Below are positions 1 to 7,641 of a stretch of DNA of 64,000 nt, in pieces. This DNA comes from JBCFAY01 sp038562375 (GTDB lineage Bacteria > Bacillota > Clostridia > Christensenellales > CAG-138), in NCBI GenBank assembly GCA_038562375.1, contig JBCFAY010000017.1, forward strand, positions 7,681-71,680, given 5' to 3'. Made by a program: the position numbers and the translations under genes. The notes beneath the pieces were generated by a model that was not told where the DNA came from, made no database searches, and saw only the letters and a list, made by a program, of their open reading frames with translations. Position 1 is the first letter of the stretch. The number at the start of each line of letters is the position of its first letter.

Positions 1-93
1 CTCGCCGCTGCGAGCGAAAAGCTGCCGTTGCTGACGCAGCCCGGCTGCGTGGTGCTCTTTGAAAACGATCTGACCGACAATTATGAGGAATAA
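1..93 (+). CDS. murF: MurF C-terminal fragment (UDP-N-acetylmuramoyl-tripeptide--D-Ala-D-Ala ligase), cut by window edge
   Basis: An open frame runs from the first base to a TAA at 91-93 and encodes 30 residues ending in VVLFENDLTDNYEE. That tail resembles the end of the MurF ligase, which adds the D-Ala-D-Ala dipeptide to the peptidoglycan precursor in the cytoplasm. The next gene, 12 bp downstream, is a D-Ala-D-Ala ligase, which makes the MurF substrate, so the context fits. Only the last residues are visible, so no catalytic motif can be checked. Confidence 0.6.
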   Translation, partial: LAAASEKLPLLTQPGCVVLFENDLTDNYEE

Positions 94-105
94 CGGGAGG
101 ATGCT

Positions 106-1275
106 ATGCAAAACCTTGGCGTAATATTCGGCAGCCGCACCGCGGAGCACGATGTATCGATTATTTCCGGCCTGCAGGTGCTCGAGAATGCGGATAGGAA
201 AAAATACAACGCTTTCCCGATCTATATCTCCCGCGCCGGCGAATGGTTTATCGGCGACGCACTGCGCGATTTTAAGACCTACCGCGACTTTGATCCGAAC
301 CGCAAAGGGCTCACGCGCGTGTTTTTGCCCCCTGTGCCCGGCTACAACGGCTTATGCGCCGCGTCTTCGGGAATGTTCTCGCGCAGCACCAAGGTTGCCG
401 AACTCGACTGCGCGATACTCGCGATGCACGGTATGCATGGTGAGGACGGCACGATCCAGGGGCTCTTCGAACTGGCGGATCTCCCGTATTCGAGCGCAGG
501 CGTCACAGGCTCGGCGGTCGGCATGGATAAGATCGTGATGAAGGCCGTCTTTAAGAGCATGGGTTTGCCCGTTCTGCCCGGCAAGGATTTTTACCGCCGC
601 GAATATCAGCAGTCCCCCGAGGGCGTGCTCGATGAGTGTGAGAAAATCGGGTATCCGCTGTTCGTCAAACCTGCGAACCTCGGCTCGTCGATCGGCATCG
701 GGCGGGCAGCCGACCGCGCGTCCCTGCGCGCAGCCATCGATGTGGCCGTCAAATACGATCGCAGGGTGCTGGTGGAAAGAGGTCTTGAAAAGCCGATCGA
801 GGTCAACTGCGCGTGCCTTGGATACGGAGCGGATTCGATCCCATCGCTGTGCGAACAGCCCGCCGGTCTCGACGAATTCCTTTCGTTCGAGGATAAATAT
901 ACGCGCGGTTCGGGCAGCAAGGGCATGAAATCGCTCGCGCGGCAAATACCCGCGCCAATCGGCGAGGAGATGACCCGCGCCGTGCAGACGATGACGAAGG
1001 ACATCTTCAGAATCCTCGAATGCAAGGGCGTGGTGCGCGTCGACTACATGATCGACCGCGCTACGAACGAGCTGTATGTCAACGAGATCAACACCATTCC
1101 CGGATCGTTCGCGTATTATCTCTATGAGCCGATGGGAATCTCCTTTGCGGAACTGATCGATCGTCTGGTGGAAAACGCGCATCTTGCGCTTCGCGACAAG
1201 CATGAGTCGAGCTTCGCTTTTTCGTCCGAAATACTCGAAAAAGCGATGCGCGGGGCAAAGATGCTTAAGAAATAA
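106..1275 (+). CDS. ddl: D-alanine--D-alanine ligase family protein (ATP-grasp)
   Basis: This 389-residue ATP-grasp ligase should join two D-alanines for peptidoglycan synthesis. It has the N-terminal motif with AEHDVS (around residue 14), an HGMHGEDG substrate-domain motif (108-115), the ATP-grasp segment FVKPANLGSSIGIG (186-199), and the metal-binding end VNEINTIPG (325-333). A GGGAGG site at 95-100 supports the ATG at 106. It follows murF directly. In E. coli DdlB the segment after the PG pair reads MTSHSL and supplies Ser281. Here it is SFAYYL, so the equivalent position appears to be Tyr338. This suggests a divergent Ddl subfamily; a D-Ala-D-X ligase cannot be excluded from sequence alone. 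Confidence 0.9.
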   Translation: MQNLGVIFGSRTAEHDVSIISGLQVLENADRKKYNAFPIYISRAGEWFIGDALRDFKTYRDFDPNRKGLTRVFLPPVPGYNGLCAASSGMFSRSTKVAELDCAILAMHGMHGEDGTIQGLFELADLPYSSAGVTGSAVGMDKIVMKAVFKSMGLPVLPGKDFYRREYQQSPEGVLDECEKIGYPLFVKPANLGSSIGIGRAADRASLRAAIDVAVKYDRRVLVERGLEKPIEVNCACLGYGADSIPSLCEQPAGLDEFLSFEDKYTRGSGSKGMKSLARQIPAPIGEEMTRAVQTMTKDIFRILECKGVVRVDYMIDRATNELYVNEINTIPGSFAYYLYEPMGISFAELIDRLVENAHLALRDKHESSFAFSSEILEKAMRGAKMLKK

Positions 1276-1302
1276 CAACAAAACGACGGAGGATATCATT
1301 GA

Positions 1303-1800
1303 ATGGGTCTGTACAGCCAGTGGGAGGAGCTTGCGCAGCAGGAGCGCACGCAGGAACAGCAGAAGAAGTTTTGGGATGAATATTTCGCCCTGGAGACGAA
1401 CAACTATAAATCGATCCTGTCGGATCCTGAGCGCGTTCGCGAGGGGACACTCGTATCCTTGGCGGAGGAGTTCGGCATGGACGAAATCGCCTTTACGGGC
1501 TTTCTGGACGGGATCAACACCAGCCTTATAAAACCGATCGAACTGGAGCGTTTGTCGTCCCAGAGCAAGCTTAAGCTTGAGATCGATTATGAAAAGCTCT
1601 ACTACAACATGCTCGAGGCGAAAGCTCCGTGGCTTTTTACTTTGACCGAATGGGACGGCGTACTCAGCGCTGAAAAGCGCAAGGCGATCACGAAGGAGCA
1701 GCGCGCTTCAAAATCGTATGTGAACGAAGAATCCGTCGGGCGCAACGATCCTTGTCCCTGCGGCAGCGGGAGAAAATATAAAAAATGCTGCGGGAAATAG
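1303..1800 (+). CDS. SEC-C metal-binding motif protein of unknown function
   Basis: A 165-residue protein. The C-terminus carries a clear SEC-C zinc-binding motif, RNDPCPCGSGRKYKKCCGK (residues 146-164), of the type found at the end of SecA. The remainder is charged, probably helical, and without a domain I recognise. A GGAGG about 9 bases upstream supports the ATG. It lies 27 bp after ddl, so co-transcription is likely. SEC-C modules are usually accessory zinc or protein-binding tails; the function here is unknown. Confidence 0.85.
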   Translation: MGLYSQWEELAQQERTQEQQKKFWDEYFALETNNYKSILSDPERVREGTLVSLAEEFGMDEIAFTGFLDGINTSLIKPIELERLSSQSKLKLEIDYEKLYYNMLEAKAPWLFTLTEWDGVLSAEKRKAITKEQRASKSYVNEESVGRNDPCPCGSGRKYKKCCGK

Positions 1801-1889
1801 CGATTCTTTCCCGGGCAAACCCACGGAAACGGCATTGCTTCTGCACGGCATTCGGCTATCCTCTCCGGTTAAAATTACGGTCAAGGCCA

Positions 1890-1918
1890 TTGACAGAGGA
1901 TGCCGTTTCTGTTAGAAT
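1890..1918 (+). promoter_or_regulatory. Sigma-A promoter of the tRNA array
   Basis: TTGACA (1890-1895), a 17-bp spacer and TAGAAT (1913-1918). The -35 is a perfect consensus match. It lies about 75 bp before the first tRNA, and no other promoter this good is seen before the array. Confidence 0.75.
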
Positions 1919-1991
1919 ACAAAACTGTCGACGGAGTGCAGGTCATTCGTCGGGGGTATTCGCGGAGGCGACACAGCTCCTGCTAGGGTTT

Positions 1992-2068
1992 GCGCCTGTA
2001 GCTCAGTAGGATAGAGCAACGGCCTTCTAAGCCGTAGGTCCCGGGTTCGAATCCCTGCAGGCGCGCCA
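1992..2068 (+). tRNA. tRNA-Arg (anticodon TCT)
   Basis: Full cloverleaf. The acceptor arms GCGCCTG and CAGGCGC pair, the anticodon loop is CTTCTAA with anticodon TCT, the T-loop is GTTCGAATC, and CCA is encoded (2066-2068). First gene of a nine-tRNA array. Confidence 0.95.
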
Positions 2069-2075
2069 ATGATGT

Positions 2076-2153
2076 GGTGGGTGTAGTTCAGTTGGCTAGA
2101 ACGCCAGATTGTGGCTCTGGAGGTCGTGGGTTCAAGACCCACCACTCACCCCA
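2076..2153 (+). tRNA. tRNA-His (anticodon GTG)
   Basis: The acceptor GTGGGTG pairs with CACTCAC. The anticodon is GTG, CCA is encoded (2151-2153), and the discriminator is C. A G at 2076 provides the extra G(-1) typical of tRNA-His. Confidence 0.95.
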
Positions 2154-2174
2154 TTTAATTTACCGGCGCATCGT

Positions 2175-2249
2175 TGGGGTGTAGCCAAGCGGTAAGGCAC
2201 GGGACTTTGACTCCCGCATTCGTAGGTTCAAATCCTGCCACCCCAGCCA
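2175..2249 (+). tRNA. tRNA-Gln (anticodon TTG)
   Basis: The acceptor TGGGGTG pairs with CACCCCA. The anticodon loop is ACTTTGACT with anticodon TTG, and CCA is encoded at 2247-2249. Confidence 0.95.
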
Positions 2250-2254
2250 GATTT

Positions 2255-2330
2255 GACCCGTTAGCTCAGTCGGTAGAGCACTTGACTTTTAATCAAGGTG
2301 TCCGGAGTTCGAATCTCCGACGGGTCACCA
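2255..2330 (+). tRNA. tRNA-Lys (anticodon TTT)
   Basis: The acceptor GACCCGT pairs with ACGGGTC. The anticodon loop is CTTTTAA with anticodon TTT, and CCA is encoded at 2328-2330. Confidence 0.95.
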
Positions 2331-2346
2331 GAGCGTACTGGGACGT

Positions 2347-2431
2347 GCGGGCGTGGCGGAATTGGCAGACGCGCCAGATTTAGGTTCTGGTGCCCAACGG
2401 CGTATGAGTTCGAGTCTCTTCGCCCGCACCA
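2347..2431 (+). tRNA. tRNA-Leu (anticodon TAG)
   Basis: An 85-nt class II tRNA with a long variable arm (around TGCCCAACGGCGT). The acceptor GCGGGCG pairs with CGCCCGC, the anticodon is TAG, and CCA is encoded at 2429-2431. Confidence 0.95.
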
Positions 2432-2496
2432 AGCCTCCGGCTTGAGCGATCGTTGGCCGGCGTTTAAAGTCTGAGTACGTTGGATCGTTGTTCTTT

Positions 2497-2572
2497 GGGC
2501 CGTTAGCTCAGTTGGTAGAGCACCTGACTCTTAATCAGGGTGTCCCGGGTTCGAGCCCCTGACGGCCCACCA
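2497..2572 (+). tRNA. tRNA-Lys (anticodon CTT), copy 1
   Basis: A 76-nt tRNA whose acceptor GGGCCGT pairs with ACGGCCC. The anticodon is CTT and CCA is encoded. It is identical over its full length to the tRNA at 2824-2899. Confidence 0.95.
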
Positions 2573-2605
2573 GTTAAGTTTTTGCCGCATGGAAATGCGG
2601 TGTCT

Positions 2606-2681
2606 GCGGGAGTAGCTCATTCGGTAGAGCGCCGCCTTGCCAAGGCGGAGGTGGCGGGTTCGAGCCCCGTCTCCCGCTCCA
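2606..2681 (+). tRNA. tRNA-Gly (anticodon GCC)
   Basis: The acceptor GCGGGAG pairs with CTCCCGC. The anticodon loop is TTGCCAA with anticodon GCC, and CCA is encoded at 2679-2681. Confidence 0.95.
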
Positions 2682-2683
2682 AT

Positions 2684-2715
2684 CTTTGGGCGGACGGTTT
2701 TTCGTCCGCCCAAAG
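2684..2715. repeat. Perfect hairpin between tRNA-Gly genes
   Basis: The arms CTTTGGGCGGACG (2684-2696) and CGTCCGCCCAAAG (2703-2715) form a 13-bp perfect stem with loop GTTTTT. No T-run follows, so it is not a typical terminator. It may be a processing signal in the polycistronic tRNA transcript. Confidence 0.6.
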
Positions 2716-2737
2716 GATCCCAACGGGTTCCACTTGC

Positions 2738-2811
2738 GCGGGTATAGTGTAATGGTAACACATTAGCCTTCCAAGCTGAGATAGTGGGTTCGAGTCCCAT
2801 TACCCGCTCCA
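2738..2811 (+). tRNA. tRNA-Gly (anticodon TCC)
   Basis: The acceptor GCGGGTA pairs with TACCCGC. The anticodon loop is CTTCCAA with anticodon TCC, and CCA is encoded at 2809-2811. Confidence 0.95.
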
Positions 2812-2823
2812 AAAACTCAATAT

Positions 2824-2899
2824 GGGCCGTTAGCTCAGTTGGTAGAGCACCTGACTCTTAATCAGGGTGTCCCGGGTTCGAGCCCCTGACGGCCCACCA
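2824..2899 (+). tRNA. tRNA-Lys (anticodon CTT), copy 2
   Basis: Identical over all 76 bases to the copy at 2497-2572, including the encoded CCA. Last gene of the array. Confidence 0.95.
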
Positions 2900-2908
2900 A
2901 TCAATATG

Positions 2909-2957
2909 ATCCGAACCACTTGCATCAATCGGCAGAGGGTTCGGATTTATTGTTTTT
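2909..2957 (+). terminator. Intrinsic terminator of the tRNA array
   Basis: The arms ATCCGAACC (2909-2917) and GGTTCGGAT (2938-2946) pair over 9 bp, followed by TTATTGTTTTTG. It lies 9 bp after the last tRNA. Confidence 0.7.
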
Positions 2958-3282
2958 GAGCGAATTGGAGAATGCATATTGGGAAGGCATCCCGTCGATG
3001 GTACTGCGCGTACGCCGGAGGGTGCTTGCGTTTTGGAAGGAAGACGGGGAACAGGGAGTCATTCTATCTAATTCAAGCGTTTTAATTGACGGCGGCCTGC
3101 TATTCTGAGTAAAATAAATTAGTTGAAAGACCCGGTACGCTCGCCAAACGATAAGGGCGCAAAGCTACATACAATCCTCTCCGAAACAGCGGCTGCCGGC
3201 GACACGTCATAGCGGCCGGCACCACGATTTTGCAAACCGATTTTTATACAAGCAAGTATGTTTTAATAGGGCGGTGAATGCT
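2958..3282. other. Intergenic region before the zinc-ribbon membrane protein
   Basis: I see no credible gene. A 7-bp inverted repeat, TGCCGGC (3194-3200) and GCCGGCA (3215-3221), is the only clear structure. No strong promoter could be picked, although the last 60 bases are AT-rich and probably hold one. Confidence 0.5.
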
Positions 3283-4863
3283 ATGAAGCGAAAAATCGGT
3301 CAAATCCTGTGTATATGCATCGTCGTCGCATCAATTTTCTTTCTGTCTCTTTCGGCATATGCCGCGGGGACTACTAAGTATACGCTCGATGAATTAGGGC
3401 TGAGCGTGTCGCTGCCTGCGGACTATGCTGTTTTTACGAGGGATATGGATGCGACCGATCCTAATCTGGCCGCCTATGATCTAACAAAAGAAGGCATGTC
3501 CTCACTTATGACCTCGCGCAATATCTATCTCAACGCATGGGATAAAAACATTGACCACGAAATTGTTATTTCCATGATTCCCATGACAGATGACTCGCTT
3601 GTTGACTTCAATCTGTATAGCGATATCGAGCTTTTTAGAATGGCAACCGTAATTGCGTCCGAATCTGAACACAAGGAAACTACGTTCATCAAGTCCGAAA
3701 TATATCAGCAATTGAAAAGCATCGTTGACAGCACAGTATTCGATACGGCCCAGCAAGCCGCCGTAACTTCCGCTGCGCCAGCGAGCGCATTTACATATAC
3801 CGATCTCGAAACACAGACCACATTCACTGTTCCGGCCAACTGGGCAGAAACCGCATTATCGAAACAACGAGAATTCATCGACGTTAAGTTTACTTCCAAT
3901 GAAGAGGCTGGAATGAGCATCATGTATGGCAGTTATGACGCCTGGGGAGCGATGACGGCGTCGGAGCGCGCCGGATATACGCGATCCGACATGAATAGTG
4001 CTTTTTTCACCACGGAGGACGTTGCTGAAATATATGGGATCTCGCCCAGTAATATCGAAATCGTTACATATGGAGGCGTTGAATACTTCAAAGCAACAGT
4101 CACAACGACAGATACGATATACGGAACCGATTTGACCGTTACGATGACTCAGCTTCTTTTGGTTAACAACGGCTATATGTATTCGTTCCATTTTAGCGGC
4201 ACAAGCGATAATGAGTATTATGATGATTTTGAAGGCTTAATGGAAAGTGTAAAATACAAGGATCATGAAGCCGTTTCTGCATCGAGTAGAATTGGAAGCG
4301 CAGATTTGTTAAGCGAGTTTAGTTTAGAAAATATACTCCTCAGCCTAGTTGTAACAATCGCCGTGTATTCATTGCCCATCATCATCTATAGATATGCAAT
4401 CAAGAAGGAGCCTGTCGAACCACGCAAAGCAAAAAAAATCACTATTGTGTATGGAATTGCCGCATTCATCGTTATGTCGGCGTTGATATTTACTATTAGC
4501 GGAAGCGGTGCGGCAGGCGGTGCAATATTGATCTGGAGCTATATCAACTATCGGATGCTGACAGGAAGCAGCAAGGGTGCGGCTGAGGCGGTGCCTTCAA
4601 AGTATCAAGCAAGCGCCAGCACAGAAGCGCATGGAGGCGGCCCGTACCAGCCGATTGTTACAGCAGACAACTATGAAGCTTTCATCGCTAAAAACAGCGA
4701 GAAGCGCGATGATCATGCGCGGACAACGTTTAATGATAAAGCAGAAACATTAGAAAGCCGTGATGAGGGCGGCATCGGGTTTTGCCATAAATGTGGAAAC
4801 AAACTAGAGTCCGACAGTGTTTTTTGCCATAAATGCGGCGCAAAAATTCCAAGATCTTCCTGA
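3283..4863 (+). CDS. Signal-peptide membrane protein with C-terminal double-CxxC zinc ribbon
   Basis: About 526 residues. The ATG at 3283 has an upstream GGGCGGTG ribosome binding site (3269-3276); an in-frame GTG at 3274 falls inside that site and is less likely. The N-terminus is a signal peptide ending around SAYAAG. An extracytoplasmic region follows to about residue 350, then two or three membrane helices (about 350-430). The C-terminal tail ends in a zinc ribbon with Cys501, Cys504, Cys515 and Cys518. I do not recognise the outer domain. GC content is lower than in neighbours (27 of 60 bases in one line, against about 60% in the adjacent ABC genes), which suggests a different origin. 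The function is unknown. Confidence 0.8.
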   Translation: MKRKIGQILCICIVVASIFFLSLSAYAAGTTKYTLDELGLSVSLPADYAVFTRDMDATDPNLAAYDLTKEGMSSLMTSRNIYLNAWDKNIDHEIVISMIPMTDDSLVDFNLYSDIELFRMATVIASESEHKETTFIKSEIYQQLKSIVDSTVFDTAQQAAVTSAAPASAFTYTDLETQTTFTVPANWAETALSKQREFIDVKFTSNEEAGMSIMYGSYDAWGAMTASERAGYTRSDMNSAFFTTEDVAEIYGISPSNIEIVTYGGVEYFKATVTTTDTIYGTDLTVTMTQLLLVNNGYMYSFHFSGTSDNEYYDDFEGLMESVKYKDHEAVSASSRIGSADLLSEFSLENILLSLVVTIAVYSLPIIIYRYAIKKEPVEPRKAKKITIVYGIAAFIVMSALIFTISGSGAAGGAILIWSYINYRMLTGSSKGAAEAVPSKYQASASTEAHGGGPYQPIVTADNYEAFIAKNSEKRDDHARTTFNDKAETLESRDEGGIGFCHKCGNKLESDSVFCHKCGAKIPRSS

Positions 4864-4947
4864 TCCTGAATCGGATGTATTCTAGTGCCGGTGTCACCTT
4901 TGGAGTTTGCATCACCGCCTGATGAGCAAGCAAAAAGCAATCAATAA

Positions 4948-4976
4948 AAAGACGGACATGCTGTATATCCGTCTTT
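4948..4976 (+). terminator. Probable terminator after the zinc-ribbon gene
   Basis: The arms AAAGACGGA (4948-4956) and TCCGTCTTT (4968-4976) form a 9-bp stem with an 11-base loop. Only TTT followed by CAATT comes after it, so strength is uncertain. Confidence 0.5.
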
Positions 4977-5031
4977 CAATTCCTTTGAGAGCGTTGGGAA
5001 ATGATGAATCGCGGCTTTCAAGATAAGTTTA

Positions 5032-5060
5032 TAGACAAGCCCGACGGAATGCTATATATT
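5032..5060 (+). promoter_or_regulatory. Candidate promoter of the ABC exporter operon
   Basis: TAGACA (5032-5037), a 17-bp spacer and TATATT (5055-5060), about 50 bp before the start codon. Confidence 0.45.
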
Positions 5061-5108
5061 TGAATAGATTGGTATTTTAATCGCAAGGATTTTTGGGGGT
5101 TCATACTT

Positions 5109-5840
5109 ATGCTTGTCGTGAACGGTTTGACGAAAAAATACGGGAAACTCGTGGCGAACGATCACCTGAGCTTTGAGGCGCCGGCAGGACAGATTACGGT
5201 GCTTCTGGGCGCGAACGGCGCGGGTAAGTCCACCGCGATCAAGGCGATTGCGGGGCTTTTGCGCTACGAGGGCAGCATCACCATCGGCGCGCATGACAAC
5301 AAGAGCACCGAGGCGAAGCATCTGCTCGGCTATGTGCCTGAAGCGCCGTCCGTCTATGACCTTTTGAGCGTGCAGGAGCATATGGAGTTTATCGCGCGCG
5401 CGTACTCGCTTAAGGACGGATGGAAAGAGCGCTCGGAGATGCTTTTGGAGCGGTTTGAGCTTGCCGACAAGGGCAAGAAAATGGGGAAGGAGCTCTCCAA
5501 GGGAATGCAGCAGAAGGTGAGCATCTGCTGCGCCCTGCTGCACAGCCCGACCATGCTTCTGGTCGACGAGCCGATGGTGGGCCTTGACCCGCACGCGATC
5601 AAGCAGCTCAAGGCGACGCTTGCCGAGGAGCGCGCTCACGGCGTCGCAGTGCTGATTTCCACGCATTTGATCGACAGCGTGGAAGAACTCTGGGATCGCG
5701 CGCTGATACTCGTGGAGGGTAAAATCGCGGCCGTACGCACACGTGAGGAGCTTGCGCGAAACAGCGAGACGCTGGAGGAGCTTTTCTTCAGCATTACGGA
5801 AGGCGCTTCGACGGCGGACAAGGATGGTGCTTTGGCATGA
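5109..5840 (+). CDS. ABC transporter ATP-binding protein (exporter type)
   Basis: A 243-residue ATPase subunit that would power the membrane protein encoded next. It has Walker A GANGAGKST, an ABC signature ELSKGMQQK, Walker B MLLVDEPMVGLD, and an H-loop in ISTHLID. The layout is that of small ABC-2 exporter ATPases. It overlaps the permease gene by 4 bases (ATGA), so the two are translationally coupled. The substrate cannot be deduced. Confidence 0.92.
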   Translation: MLVVNGLTKKYGKLVANDHLSFEAPAGQITVLLGANGAGKSTAIKAIAGLLRYEGSITIGAHDNKSTEAKHLLGYVPEAPSVYDLLSVQEHMEFIARAYSLKDGWKERSEMLLERFELADKGKKMGKELSKGMQQKVSICCALLHSPTMLLVDEPMVGLDPHAIKQLKATLAEERAHGVAVLISTHLIDSVEELWDRALILVEGKIAAVRTREELARNSETLEELFFSITEGASTADKDGALA

Positions 5841-7402
5841 CCGCCCTAGGCTATCTGTTCGTAAAAACATTAAAGAATGCGATCATCGGCCTGTTTAAAA
5901 AACCGGGCGCGTTGATCTTGTACCTGCTGTTGATCGGGATGATCGTTGTATCCTTTGTATTCAGCGGCGGCGCGCCGACGCCGCCGACCGCCCGGAATAC
6001 CGATGTGTTCTACGCGTTCGTGCTCGGGATGTATGCGCTGATTTTCGCTTTGTCCATCATGCAGGGGACAAAGCGGGGCACGGCGATCTTCAAGATGCCG
6101 GATGTGAACCTCTTGTTTACGTCTCCGGTACGCTCGGATAAAATCCTGGTTTACGGTCTTCTCAAGCAGGCGGGCATCATGGTAGCGGCGTCGCTGTTCA
6201 TGATCGCGCAGTACCCGAACATCCGGATCAATTTCGGCCTCGGCGGCGACGCGCTGGCCGGGTTTATGATCGGCTATTGTCTCTTGGGCCTGTGCGCCCA
6301 ACTGATCTCCGTGAACCTGTACGCGTTTTGCGCAAGCTCGCCCGAAAGGCGTTCGACGGTGGAGCGCGTGCTGAAAATCCCCGTTATACTCGTGCTGGCG
6401 GGCCTTGCGTATTTTGTTTTCACCAAGGGGGATGTCGGTACGGCGCTGCGCACATTCTTCGGCGGTGACTTTTGGAACTTCGTGCCGGTTCTTGGATGGT
6501 GCAGAGCGATCGTCGCTTTCGCTTCGGTCGGAAACTGGGGTTTGGCCCTTTTATTTGTTGGGTTGATGCTCCTTGCGTGCGGCGGCTGCGTGATGTTCCT
6601 CGTCAGAACCAATTCAGATTATTATGAGGACGTGCTCGTGAGCGCAGAATCCGCTCGGGACGTCGCGGCGGCCGCTAAGTCGGGACGCTTTTCGTTCGGC
6701 TCCGATACCGTATCAAAGCGCGTTAAGCGCGAGATGGCGCCGCTGCGCGGCGAAGGGGCGTCGGCGTTCTTTTACCGTATACTCCGCGAGCGTTCGCGCA
6801 AGGGCTCCTGGTTCTTGGATATGCCGACGGCGGGCGCCGCCGCGGTTCCGTTGCTGGCCCGCGTCATATTCGGAACGGAGCTTGTGGCGGAGGCGGGGAT
6901 GTGGCCTGTATTCGCACTGGTGGCTTATATCATGATCTTTCTGATGCTCACCAATACGGTTGCGCAGGAATTTGCACGGCCGTATCTGCACATCGCTCCG
7001 GCTGGTTCGTTTGCAAAGCTGGCGGCGATCTGTGCCCCTCACGTGCTCAAGCAGGGATTGGAAGCGTTCGTTTTTGCCGTCGTAAGCTATTTTGCGTTCA
7101 GCCTCGCTCCGCAGGATGCGGTGTTTGCCGGGCTGACCTATTGGAGTATCGCCGCGCTGTATACCTCCGGCATCCTGCTCGTACAGAAGCTGCTCGGCGG
7201 ATATAAGACCGCAGCGGTCGTAATGATACTCTATATCCTCATACTGCTCGTGCTTGTTGCGCCGGGCATCGTAGGCGCGATCATCCTGCAGGGACTAATT
7301 GGGACGATACTGGGCTATTGCGTTTGCATCGCCTGGAACGCAATCGTTTTTTGCGCGATCGTAGCCATCTGCAGCAATTTGGTTGGCAACCAGCAATCGT
7401 GA
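5837..7402 (+). CDS. Putative ABC exporter membrane protein
   Basis: A 521-residue integral membrane protein with about ten to twelve hydrophobic segments, starting inside the stop codon of the ATPase gene. Length and arrangement match the putative ABC exporter family (Pfam ABC_export type), in which one long permease pairs with one ATPase. A long cytoplasmic linker lies around residues 255-325. The pair probably exports a lipid, peptide or antimicrobial, but nothing in the sequence fixes the substrate. Confidence 0.85.
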   Translation: MTALGYLFVKTLKNAIIGLFKKPGALILYLLLIGMIVVSFVFSGGAPTPPTARNTDVFYAFVLGMYALIFALSIMQGTKRGTAIFKMPDVNLLFTSPVRSDKILVYGLLKQAGIMVAASLFMIAQYPNIRINFGLGGDALAGFMIGYCLLGLCAQLISVNLYAFCASSPERRSTVERVLKIPVILVLAGLAYFVFTKGDVGTALRTFFGGDFWNFVPVLGWCRAIVAFASVGNWGLALLFVGLMLLACGGCVMFLVRTNSDYYEDVLVSAESARDVAAAAKSGRFSFGSDTVSKRVKREMAPLRGEGASAFFYRILRERSRKGSWFLDMPTAGAAAVPLLARVIFGTELVAEAGMWPVFALVAYIMIFLMLTNTVAQEFARPYLHIAPAGSFAKLAAICAPHVLKQGLEAFVFAVVSYFAFSLAPQDAVFAGLTYWSIAALYTSGILLVQKLLGGYKTAAVVMILYILILLVLVAPGIVGAIILQGLIGTILGYCVCIAWNAIVFCAIVAICSNLVGNQQS

Positions 7403-7415
7403 GAGCAATCGAAAA

Positions 7416-7446
7416 GAGCGCCCACGCAGGCGCTCAACTCGATTTT
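7416..7446 (+). terminator. Possible terminator after the ABC exporter genes
   Basis: The arms GAGCGCC (7416-7422) and GGCGCTC (7429-7435) pair perfectly, and a TTTT run lies 7 bases further. Moderate strength. Confidence 0.45.
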
Positions 7447-7611
7447 GGGTGGTGCGGAGGGTCTCACCCTCCGAAGGCTCCTTTCGGCTTCGGCGGCGTG
7501 TACGCCGAAACGGATAAAATTCCTAAGAATTTCTACCTATCGCAGCCGCCGCCCGGGAGCGCCCGTAGGCGCGAGAGGCGGCTGTGCAAAACCCCCGAAG
7601 CCGAAGGGTTT
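7447..7611. repeat. Cluster of short GC-rich inverted repeats
   Basis: Between convergent genes there is a dense set of hairpins, including GGAGGGTCTCACCCTCC and AAATTC-CTAA-GAATTT, plus repeated GAAGCC or GGCTTC strings. All six frames look like low-complexity Arg, Gly and Pro text rather than protein. It resembles a dispersed intergenic palindromic element; copy number cannot be seen from one window. Confidence 0.4.
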
Positions 7612-7640
7612 CGCTGATAAAGCCGCAGGCTTTGTCAGCG
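7612..7640. terminator. Stem-loop between convergent genes
   Basis: CGCTGATAAAGCC (7612-7624), loop GCA, GGCTTTGTCAGCG (7628-7640): a 13-bp stem with one G-T pair. It ends 1 bp before the stop codon of the minus-strand gene. No T-run follows on either strand, so it is either a weak terminator or a 3' stabiliser. Confidence 0.5.
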
Positions 7641-7641
7641 A

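Noticed and set aside
352..1299. 315-codon minus-strand frame
   Set aside because: Antisense shadow of ddl.
2684..2715. CRISPR-like or IS-derived palindrome
   Set aside because: A single hairpin with no repeat-spacer series and no flanking mobile gene.
2774..2784. CTGAGA as a TPP riboswitch signature
   Set aside because: It lies inside the tRNA-Gly (TCC) gene.
1912..2812. Short frames with recurring MVGLEPTTSRATIW-like text
   Set aside because: These are translations of tRNA genes, a common annotation artefact.
2920..3108. 62-codon plus-strand frame after the tRNA array
   Set aside because: It starts inside the loop of the tRNA terminator, has no ribosome binding site and resembles no protein.
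7530..7545. TTTCTACC string reminiscent of the purine riboswitch core
   Set aside because: The paired P1-P3 helices and second conserved loop are absent, and it does not precede a gene in the right orientation.
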